From Hyaloperonospora brassicae (lineage: Eukaryota > Oomycota > Peronosporomycetes > Peronosporales > Peronosporaceae), in contig CANTFL010001217.1 in the NCBI GenBank assembly GCA_947650285.1, positions 1 through 64,000 on the forward strand: a DNA stretch of 64,000 nucleotides, given 5' to 3'. Made by a program: the position numbers and the translations under genes. The notes beneath the pieces were generated by a model. The model did not search any database and was not told the DNA's origin. It worked only from the letters and a program-made list of their open reading frames with translations. The first letter of the stretch is position 1, and the number at the start of each line of letters is the position of its first letter. Of this stretch, positions 56,204-64,000 are shown one piece after another.

Positions 56204-58842
56204 TTTCATCGTCGAAAGAGGGCTGGTAATGACAGTACGGGCGGAGAAGTTTCACGTAAAACGTAGCATGCGTACTCATCCTAGGCGGAAGTTCGTTCGT
56301 GTATGCGTTACCTTGTCGGCGCAGCAAACGAAAGAAACCGATGTTCTTGGGCAGCAGTAAACTAATGCCCACATTGGTCACTACGTGTCTAGGTAAGTTT
56401 ACCGTAGATAGTAGGTCTAAGTCACCTTTGACAAACGAACGTATATTTGCCCTTTCATTCTTGTCAGCGTTCCGTTTCTGACGGTCCACCGCGTAAGCGA
56501 TGGAATCCTGTACGAAACGGAACACTGCTTCACGAGCCAGCAGATAATCCTTCTGCTGACTAGGCCTTGTTTTGTTTAGTTAGCCTTGTGCGAACTGCAG
56601 AAATAGTCCTTTCCTCTTTCTGTTCATCGTCGAAGATGTCGTCTTCCTCGCTATAATAGTCGATGGCGGTGCTGAAAATGCCAGCATCGTCATCATCATC
56701 TAACTCAATAATAGTGTCATCGCTATTTTTGAGGTGATCTTCTTCATCGATGTCGACTTGATCGACGTCGGCACGTGATGAGCAAGATCCAGAACGGTTT
56801 TCGCTCGAGCGAGTCCCTCCCTCTTTTATCCAATAGTTACACTCAAAAACGGTGGGCAGACGTGGATGGCGGAAGCCATTCACATAGAACAGTGTGTGCT
56901 GCATAGAAGCATGCATCGAATTATTGATGGCGAATTCGACCATCTGCAAGAACTTACTCCAACTCGAAAAGGAGTGGACATATCCTCGAAGAATCTCTTC
57001 GAGGACACGGTTCGCACGTTCCGTTTGACCATCTGTTTCTGGATGGTCAGAAGTGGACATCTTCAATCGTGTTCCGAGAGTATGGAACACGGTTTGCCAA
57101 AATTCCGCCGTGAACCGAGGGTCACGGTCGGATACGAGTTCACGGGGTAACCCGTGGAGTCTAAAGACCGTGTCTAGAAAGACACGAGCACAACCTTGAG
57201 CCTTGATTGACTCAGGGACAGCAGCAAGATGGACCATCTTGCTGAATCGGTCTACAAACACAAGAATACCATTATTCTTGTGAGCGTCTTCGGGAAACCC
57301 GAAGACGAAGTCCATTGAAACGGACTGCCAGCACTCTGTCGGAACAGGCAGAGGCTGCAATGGCGCACGGGATGAAGGACTAGGCTTCACCCGTTGACAA
57401 ACTTCGCAAGCACGTATATACTTGCGAACAAACTGATACTGGCGGGGCCAGTAAAAGTCACGACTTACCGTGAGGTAACTCTTTTCCCTTCCACGATGGC
57501 CGCTTGTTGGGGCATCGTGACACTCGTACATGATGCGTAAACGCAAATCATGATGAGCGGGTACGACGACACGAGGCGTGTCGTCGGCAAAAGCTGTATA
57601 GTACAGCAATCCGTTGCGTGTACTATACCGATCCGATGAGGATCGGTACAAAGCCGGTAAATCCCTCATGGATTTACTGGATGGATTCACCAGATGATCC
57701 ATCAATCGCAGAAGATTATTATCTTCCGCGTATGCCTTTCGTACGTCGTCAAGTAAACTTAACGACGGGACACTGACTGACAGTGTCGCAACAGTGGGCT
57801 TATCCTCACTGTTGAATTGTGCGTTCGGCTCGAAATCGGACCGGCGCGAGAGCGCATCAGCGACGACGTTTAGTCGTCCTGGTTTATACTCCACGGAGAA
57901 TTTATACTCCGCGAAGAAAGACAGCCACCTCGCCATTCTTTGCGAGAGGTGTGGGCTGTTTACGGCCGTGCGTAGCGACGCATGGTCCGTATATACAACG
58001 AACGGTCTATCTCCGAGGAGATAGACACGAAACTTAGCCAGTGCATATTTCATGGCAAGGCGTTCCTATTAACGCACTGGATATATATGCTCGGCTTCTT
58101 GAAGCTGACGCGATCGATAGCAGATGACGCGTTATGCGCCATCTGTGTCAAATTGCATCAACGCACAGCCGATTGCGAAATCGCTGGCGTCACAGACCAC
58201 ATTAAATGATCTGACCTGATCTGCAATCGCCAAGATGGGCGATTGCATCAAGCTTTTCTTGATACTTTCAAAGGAACGCTGACAGTCAGCGTTCCATGAC
58301 CACTTGACATTTTTCTTGAGCAAGCAAGAAAGATGAACAGTCATCTCGGCATAGTTGGGCGAGTACTTGTGCAAGTACGCCGCTAAGCCAAGGAACTTAC
58401 GAAGTACCTTGACATCGACTGGCACAGGCCAGTCGGTAATCGCCTTGATCTTTTCTGGATCAGGGCGTACGCCGTGTTTACCTACGATGCACCCAAGAAG
58501 TGGTATTTCGCTAGCCGCGAATATACACTTCTTGAGGTTGGCGTACAACTTATGCTTGCGCATAAGTTGAAGAACCCGACGAACGTGAGTTCTGTGAACT
58601 TCAACATCCGATTTCCCGTCCATAGCCCGGATATGGACAAACACATCGTCGAAGTAACTCGGTGCGGAGTCTCGCACCGGTCTCAACAGATTTGCAACAC
58701 ATCTGTTGAATGTTGCAGGGGCGTTACTTAGCCCCTGTGGCATAACTAGCCACTCCCACAGCATCCCGCTAGGGGTACTCACTGCCGTGAACGGGATGTC
58801 CCGTTCACGTATGAGGATCTGATAGAATCCGTCCATCAGATC
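55690..58842 (-). pseudogene. Copy C pol: RT (partial), RNase H, integrase, chromodomain
   Basis: From right to left: RT core (58857-58132 frame; YFDDVFVH, LLGCIVGKHG), a break, then a 497-residue open stretch 58053-56560 with RNase H (VYTDHASL) and integrase (CEVCQRVK; MDFVFGF; VSDRDPRF; DGQTERANRVLEE), an acidic insert, a break near 56540, then 56525-55707 with the C-terminal domain (LLPKNIGFFRLL), the basic linker and a chromodomain (FLVERILNYRDDSGS, SYLVQRRGYPPSWNS) that has the Tyr where A, B and D have a stop, but shifts frame by a 1-bp loss near 55712 before the final W-K/E-P segment. Confidence 0.8.
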
Positions 58843-59233
58843 TGTAACGGGGCACACCCTTGCGTAACTTAACGCAAGGGTTTTGAGTGCCCCGACAGAC
58901 GTACACGTGGCAAGCGAGGAAGCGTAGGTAGGGTAAAAGTAGAACTGTTATATTAATAAATTAAGTCTTTAAACTACTGTCTCTTCGTTTGACTTAATTC
59001 AATTATACTAATATAACTGCATGTATGGTGACGTCTCGTCACCACTCATTGCGCGCGTCTTGCGGCGTTTGGTGGGTTGATATCATCACGATATCAACCA
59101 ATGAACAGACCCTTTGGTCGACCCTTCAATATCACCACTTTAATGATATTGTTTTAAAGAATATCCATCTTTATATTCTTTATTGTCACTTTCCTTAAAG
59201 TGACAATTTCATGTAACGGGCTGCCCCGTTACA
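58843..59233 (-). repeat. Copy D 3' LTR
   Basis: 391 bp, TGTAACGGGGCAC... to GCCCCGTTACA on +. It shares with A the ends, the core (TTGCGCGCGTCT; TTGGTGGGTTGATATCATC) and overall order but is 52 bp shorter. Confidence 0.9.
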
Positions 59234-59250
59234 TCACCCCCCCCTTAACT

Positions 59251-59271
59251 GATAGTCACCGTGTGACTATC
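59251..59271. promoter_or_regulatory. Leader hairpin of copy D
   Basis: GATAGTCACCGTGTGACTATC: perfect 9-bp stem with a 3-nt loop, between the polypurine tract (59234-59247) and the antisense ORF start at 59366. Confidence 0.65.
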
Positions 59272-59365
59272 GAAAACATGGAGGCCACCCGTTGGCCACC
59301 ATTGGGACTGGGAGCACTTGTTGGGTCCGTTCCATTCACTTTCCGCTTGACCTCGCATAGTTAAC

Positions 59366-60974
59366 ATGTCTATGCGAGGTGACTCAAGACCCACACAGCC
59401 TGGTGCTGTGCAAGCCTCTGCGGCAGACGCTTCGTCGTCTGCCGCCCCTTCTTCGCCTGCAGCAACAGGTGCTGCAGGTGCACGCGGTATCACACCGCGT
59501 GCGCACGATGACCCTGATGTAGAGGTCATCTACTCTGGCGAGTCAGACGTGTCTGACTCGGGCAATGCTCCAGAAGCGTCTCGCTCACCGGCGACGCCTC
59601 AGTATTCTCCAAGACCACTGCCGAATGAACGGACTCGTGATTTGCATCACAGTCTGTTCGGCAGTGATGATGATGATGATCAGGGTGGTGAGTTCTATTC
59701 TTCACCACCGCCGGCTCGTGCGTCTTCGCACGAGCGTGATGACGATGGCGCGAGCCGTCGTCAATCTGGTAGTCGTGGTACCGACAAGGGTACCACTGTG
59801 AAGCGTGATGAGTTGAAGCCGTGGCGTTTGCCCGAACAACTCATCAATAGCCTGTCTCACGAGACAGGCCAACACCATCGAATACCCTTATTCGATGCAA
59901 CCGAGCTTCACGGCTTGAGTTCCAGCGCGAAGAACTTTCGCGCTGAAGAAGATTTTTATCTCGATGTCTTTCTTAGACATCGATGGTACAACAGCAACCA
60001 AAAGCGTGACAAAACATCGCTTTTGGCTGCGTGGAACGCGTTCGTCCAAAACGTAAAGAATTTTGGACGAGAAAGGTGGCTCAAGAAACTTGAGGCAACA
60101 CGCCTCAGGTTCGAATGGCGAACGCCAACCGGTGCTAGGTACCGGTTGCATTGTTTATCGAGTGAGGCAGGCATTCCTTGCCTCACATGGGGAGACCCTT
60201 GTGCGAGTTGTGTTGACAACTCGCAGCGTGCACATAGGGATGTGTACTCCCTAAATTCGCCCTGGGGAAGGGCGCACATCTCGGCTGAGATGCGTGACGC
60301 GATTGCAAACTTGCAATCCGTCTAGAAGCGCCAAAAGCGCGTGTTTACCGATGGGCCATCGGACCTATCGGATGAGTCTCGTCATACTGGTGGACGAGAC
60401 CTTCAACGTCAGCCATCAGCTGGGATCGAGTTTCCCAGCTGTAATACGATGGGGGTTACCCCCGCCACTGGACGAGGTAGCTCGTCCTTGATCCTGAATC
60501 GTCACGGTGATTCAAGATACGCTCCACTAGAAAGCGTTGATCACCGTGAGCATCCACCAAAGGATGTGGTGGAGGAGGAAAGACCTCCTCCAGATGATTC
60601 TGTTCACCATCTCGACCCTTACGAGATGGATCGCGCGATCGATGAATTGCGCGATGACTTGAAGCACGAGCGCGATCGGCGCTACGCTTTGACCGATACC
60701 GTGCGGAAGAACCGCAAGGGTCACGAGGCTGATCGGGCGAGGGATCGCGCCGATTATGCCACGGCGCAGCTTCAGGTCGAGCGGGATGTCCGCTCCCTAT
60801 TCGGCGAGCTGGCGACAGCTCGCGGGGGAGATATCTCGGTTGAATACCGAGGTATCATATCTGCGCGACCAGACGGATCGTCTGGAGCGCGAACGCAAGA
60901 ACTTGATGAATGTTCTTGAACGTGGGGGCTATCTTCATCGGAAGAAGAAGGCTCGTACTGACGGTACGACCTAA
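59366..60974 (+). CDS. Antisense ORF (aORF), copy D: about 535-residue protein with one UAG and one frameshift
   Basis: The best-preserved copy of the ORF opposite to gag-pol. Residues 1-50 are Ser/Ala/Pro-rich; 55-61 IYSGESD; 97-105 LFGSDDDDD; 110-155 polar/basic; 170-319 a central domain with HRIPLFDATELHGL, FYLDVFLRHRWYN, conserved Trp and a Cys cluster (PCLTWGDPCASC, residues 271-282). TAG at 60323-60325 follows NLQSV and is Ser in copy B and Tyr in copy C, so the frame originally continued. After it come a Pro/acidic segment, a long Arg/Lys/Glu coiled coil and a KKKARTD tail ending at 60974; a 1-bp insertion near 60824-60829 shifts the coil. The start is 133 bp from the 3' LTR. No homologous family is known to me. 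Function unknown; a nucleic-acid-binding or regulatory factor is a guess. Confidence 0.75.
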
Positions 60975-63900
60975 GCCTCCCCACGTAAAACGTAGGATGC
61001 GTGCGCATCCCACGTGGCAATTCGATCGTGTATACATTGCCCTTGCGATGCAACACTCGAAATGGCCCAATGTACTTCGGCAGTAGTTTACCACTGCCGA
61101 CATTAGTGACTCCGTGTCCAGGTAAGTTTACCGTAGACAGTAGTAGTGCTAGGTCGCTAGCTTTAAATGAAAGAACATTTGCTCTTCCATTCATGTCTGC
61201 GTTCCGTTTCTGACGGTCCACCGCATTTGCGATGTAGTCCTGAACGAAACGGACTACCGCTTCTCGAGTCAGCAGGAAGTTCTCTGCTGACTCTTTGTTT
61301 TGTCTGGCAGTGCGCTTCGTGCGCACTGATAAGAGATTGATATCTTCTTCAGCGAGGTTGTCTTCTTCCTCGCGGACATAATCGTTGGCGATGCTGAATA
61401 TACCAGCATCGTCATCATCATCCGAATCAATAATAGCGTCATCGCTATTATTGAGATGATCTTCGTCATCGATGTCGACTTGATCGACATCGGCATCATA
61501 CGTGACGACGTTAACGTCGACACGTGATGAGCAAGAGCCAGAACGGTTTTCTGCTCGAGCGAGTCCCTCCCCCCTTATCCAAGAGTTACACTCTATAAGG
61601 GTGGGCACTCGTGGATGGCGTAGGCCATTCACGTAAAACGGTGTGTGCTGTGTTGAAGCATGCACCGAATTATTGATGGCGAATTCCACCATGGGTAGGA
61701 ATTCGCTCCAACTCGGAAACGAGTGGACATATCCTCGAAGAATCTCTTCGAGGACACGGTTCGCACGTTCCGTTTGACCATCTGTTTCTGGATGGTCAGA
61801 AGTGGACATCTTCAATCGTGTTCCGAGAGTATGGAACACGGTTTGCCAAAATTCCGCCGTGAACCGAGGGTCACGGTCGGATACGAGTTCACGGGGTAAC
61901 CCGTGGAGTCTAAAGACCGTGTCTAGAAAGACACGAGCACAACCTTGAGCCTTGATTGACTCAGGGACAGCAGCAAGATGGACCATCTTGCTGAATCGGT
62001 CTACAAACACAAGAATACCATTATTCTTGTGAGCGTCTTCGGGAAACCCGAAGACGAAGTCCATTGAAACGGACTGCCAGCACTCTGTCGGAACAGGCAG
62101 AGGCTGCAATGGCGCACGGGATGAAGGACTAGGCTTCACCCGTTGACAAACTTCGCAAGCACGTATATACTTGCGAACAAACTGATACTGGCGGGGCCAG
62201 TAAAAGTCACGACTTACCGTGAGGTAAGTCTTTTCCCTTCCACGATGGCCGCTTGTTGGGGCATCGTGACACTCGTACATGATGCGTAAACGCAAATCAT
62301 GATGAGCGGGTACGACGACACGAGGCGTGTCGTCGGCAAAAGCTGTATAGTACAGCAATCCGTTGCGTGTACTATACCGATCCGATGAGGATCGGTACAA
62401 AGCCGGTAAATCCCTCATGGATTTACTGGATGGATTCACCAGATGATCCATCAATCGCAGAAGATTATTATCTTCCGCGTATGCCTTTCGTACGTCGTCA
62501 AGTAAACTTAACGACGGGACACTGACTGACAGTGTCGCAACAGTGGGCTTATCCTCACTGTTGAATTGTGCGTTCGGCTCGAAATCGGACCGGCGCGAGA
62601 GCGCATCAGCGACGACGTTTAGTCGTCCTGGTTTATACTCCACGGAGAAGTTATACTCCGCGAAGAAAGACAGCCACCTCGCCATTCTTTGCGAGAGGTG
62701 TGGGCTGTTTACGGCCGTGCGTAATGACGCATGGTCCGTGTAGACAACAAACGGTCTATCTCCCAAGAGATAGACACGAAACTTAGCCAGTGCGTATTTC
62801 ATGGCAAGGAGTTCCTTGTCATGCACTGGGTAATTACGCTCAGCTGCTTGCAGCTGACGCGACTGATAACAGATGACGCGCTCCGCGCCATCTGCATCGA
62901 ACTGCATAAACGCACAGCCGATTGCGAAATCGCTGGCGTCACAGACCACATGAAATGGTCTGTCCTGATCTGCAATCGCCAAGATGGGCGATTGCATCAA
63001 GCTTTTCTTGATACTTTCAAAGGAACGCTGACAGTCAGCGTTCCATGACCACTTGACATTTTTCTTGAGCAAGCAAGAAAGATGAACAGTCATCTCGGCG
63101 TAGTTGCGCGAGTACTTGTGCAAGTACGCCGCTAAGCCAAGGAATTTCCTTAGTCCCTTGACATCGACTGGTACTGGCCAGTCGGTGATCGCCTTGATCT
63201 TTTCTGGATCAGGGCGTACGCCGTGTTTACCCACGATGCACCCAAGAAGTGGTATTTCGCTAGCCGCGAATATACACTTCTTGAGGTTGGCGTACAACTT
63301 ATGCTTGCGCATAAGTTGAAGAACCTGACGAACGTGAGTTCTGTGAACTTCAACGTCCGTCTTTCCGTCCATAGCCCGGCTATGGACGAACACATCGTCG
63401 AAGTAACTCGGTGCGAAGTCTCGCACAGGTCTCAACAGATTTGTTACACATCTGTTGAATGTTGCAGGGGCATTACTCAGCCCCTGTGGCATCACTAGCC
63501 ACTCCCACAGCATCCCGCTGGGGGTACTCACTGCAGTGAACGGGACGTCCCGTTCACGCATCAGGATCTGATAGAATCCATCCATCAGATCCATGGACGA
63601 AAAGATGGTACTCTTTGACATACCATCTATGATTACGTCCTTCCTCGGTATCGGCGTCTGAGCCGGTACCGTTGCAGCATTCAACTTGTTGAATGCGTGC
63701 ACTATCCGCCACCCTCCTGTGGCCTTTCGCACACAGAAGGTCGGAGAGCTGTGAGGAGATGTTGATTCCCTCACATGGCCCGCTGCAAAGCGATCGGCAA
63801 AGAACTTGTCGATCGCTAACACTTGTTCACGAGGCAGTGGCCACTGCTTCATGACACAGTATTTCGAGCCCGGTTTGAGCTCGATCTCATGTCGAGTGCC

Positions 63901-64000
63901 TTTGTCCTTAGGCAACTCGCAAGGTACGGATTCAGGGAACACATCCTTGAATTCGATCAAATTCTTATACAAAGGATTTGCCTGAAGTGACTTCCAGGAT
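60772..64000 (-). CDS. Copy D pol: RT, RNase H and integrase, open over 1066 residues (partial at window end)
   Basis: One frame open from the window edge to a stop at 60772. It holds RT (FSSMDLMDGFYQI; MPQGLSNAPATFNR; YFDDVFVHSR at 63394-63405), the tether (LLGCIVGKHGVRPDPEKI), RNase H (FHVVCDASDFAIG; DKELLAMKYAL; YTDHASL; RLNVVADALSRR), integrase zinc region (MYECHDAPTSGHRG; CEVCQRVK), the DDE core (SMDFVFGF; VSDRDPRF; QTERANRVLEE), an Asp/Glu-rich insert (DSDDDDDAGIF) and the GPFRVL-type C-terminal domain. All catalytic residues are present. The chromodomain found in A and C is cut off because a 1-bp insertion near 60824-60829 ends the frame early. Gag and protease lie outside the window. 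Confidence 0.9.
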   Translation of the reverse strand, partial: SWKSLQANPLYKNLIEFKDVFPESVPCELPKDKGTRHEIELKPGSKYCVMKQWPLPREQVLAIDKFFADRFAAGHVRESTSPHSSPTFCVRKATGGWRIVHAFNKLNAATVPAQTPIPRKDVIIDGMSKSTIFSSMDLMDGFYQILMRERDVPFTAVSTPSGMLWEWLVMPQGLSNAPATFNRCVTNLLRPVRDFAPSYFDDVFVHSRAMDGKTDVEVHRTHVRQVLQLMRKHKLYANLKKCIFAASEIPLLGCIVGKHGVRPDPEKIKAITDWPVPVDVKGLRKFLGLAAYLHKYSRNYAEMTVHLSCLLKKNVKWSWNADCQRSFESIKKSLMQSPILAIADQDRPFHVVCDASDFAIGCAFMQFDADGAERVICYQSRQLQAAERNYPVHDKELLAMKYALAKFRVYLLGDRPFVVYTDHASLRTAVNSPHLSQRMARWLSFFAEYNFSVEYKPGRLNVVADALSRRSDFEPNAQFNSEDKPTVATLSVSVPSLSLLDDVRKAYAEDNNLLRLMDHLVNPSSKSMRDLPALYRSSSDRYSTRNGLLYYTAFADDTPRVVVPAHHDLRLRIMYECHDAPTSGHRGREKTYLTVSRDFYWPRQYQFVRKYIRACEVCQRVKPSPSSRAPLQPLPVPTECWQSVSMDFVFGFPEDAHKNNGILVFVDRFSKMVHLAAVPESIKAQGCARVFLDTVFRLHGLPRELVSDRDPRFTAEFWQTVFHTLGTRLKMSTSDHPETDGQTERANRVLEEILRGYVHSFPSWSEFLPMVEFAINNSVHASTQHTPFYVNGLRHPRVPTLIECNSWIRGEGLARAENRSGSCSSRVDVNVVTYDADVDQVDIDDEDHLNNSDDAIIDSDDDDDAGIFSIANDYVREEEDNLAEEDINLLSVRTKRTARQNKESAENFLLTREAVVRFVQDYIANAVDRQKRNADMNGRANVLSFKASDLALLLSTVNLPGHGVTNVGSGKLLPKYIGPFRVLHRKGNVYTIELPRGMRTHPTFYVGRLRSYRQYEPSSSDEDSPHVQEHSSSSCVRAPDDPSGRADMIPRYSTEISPPRAVASSPNRERTSRST

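Larger units (their letters stand above)
53887..58842 (-). mobile_element. Ty3/Gypsy element copy C, - strand, interrupted by copy D
   Basis: 3' LTR at 53887-54356, antisense ORF on + (54430-56203), pol on - (55690-58842). Its pol stops at 58842 in the middle of RT (...CATCAGATC) where the LTR of copy D begins; the rest of copy C should lie beyond D, outside the window. Its LTR (470 bp) and antisense ORF N-terminus are clearly diverged from A, B and D, so it is a sister subfamily in its 3' part, while part of its pol is nearly identical to A and D, which suggests recombination or conversion. Confidence 0.85.
58843..64000 (-). mobile_element. Ty3/Gypsy element copy D, - strand, runs off the window
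   Basis: 3' LTR 58843-59233, antisense ORF 59366-60974 on +, and the best-preserved pol of the window (60772-64000 on -). gag, protease and the 5' LTR lie beyond 64000. It is inserted in the RT of copy C at CAGATC. It is close to copy A in pol but has a shorter LTR. Confidence 0.9.

Noticed and set aside
1..64000. CRISPR array, rRNA or tRNA genes
   Set aside because: No regularly spaced repeats of that kind and no recognisable rRNA or tRNA stretch was seen; the window is eukaryotic in character.

Overview
The window looks like a repeat-rich, accessory region of an oomycete nuclear genome (Peronosporales, Phytophthora or downy-mildew like). The grounds are oomycete-type Ty3/Gypsy, Copia, LINE and MULE proteins, an oomycete-type core promoter motif (CTCATT followed by CATTT-like) in front of two secreted-protein genes, and short (103 bp) GT-AG intron structure. 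Very little is ordinary host gene; most of the 64 kb is nested, broken mobile DNA.

Layout. 1-5801: two nearly identical 1.87 kb direct repeats (3.93 kb period) with an LTR-like block between them; an inverted copy of that block lies at 17572-18018. 5802-12070: a heavily decayed second Ty3/Gypsy family (protease, RT with YIDD, RNase H, integrase) on the + strand, its integrase split by an LTR-like insert that has a diverged sister at 14170-14750. 12070-19292: degenerate sequence. 19293-25908: the only convincing intact host genes, three small secreted, probably GPI-anchored, Thr/Pro/Ala-rich proteins on the - strand; two of them lie in a 1.4 kb segmental duplication and differ in Asp-Pro-Asn-Ala repeat number. 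26000-28678: no gene seen, but an 82-bp perfect foldback. 28679-40250: a MULE-type DNA transposon with about 65-bp terminal inverted repeats, a broken transposase and two captured host gene fragments (adenylate kinase and 3-hydroxyacyl-CoA dehydratase); a full-length Ty3/Gypsy element (copy A, 28819-36598) is inserted in it. 40977-44279: dead Copia with 753-bp inverted arms. 44280-51496: Ty3/Gypsy copy B (+ strand, 5' truncated). 51930-53330: LINE 3' remnant (-). 53887-58842: Ty3/Gypsy copy C (-), cut by the insertion of copy D (58843 to beyond the window end, -).

Main discovery candidate. All four copies (A-D) of this chromovirus-like Ty3/Gypsy family carry, between the end of pol and the 3' LTR, a long ORF on the strand opposite to gag-pol. 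It encodes an acidic/Ser-rich N-terminus, a central Trp/Cys-containing domain and a C-terminal coiled coil followed by a basic tail (about 530 residues including the breaks). Copy C and the copy B coil are strongly diverged at the DNA level yet keep the protein motifs, which indicates past protein-level selection on this antisense frame. Its coiled-coil part overlaps, on the other strand, the pol segment leading into the chromodomain, and three copies share the same stop codon inside that chromodomain. The layout recalls antisense ORFs of plant Gypsy elements and antisense bZIP-type proteins of some retroviruses, but that comparison is inference.
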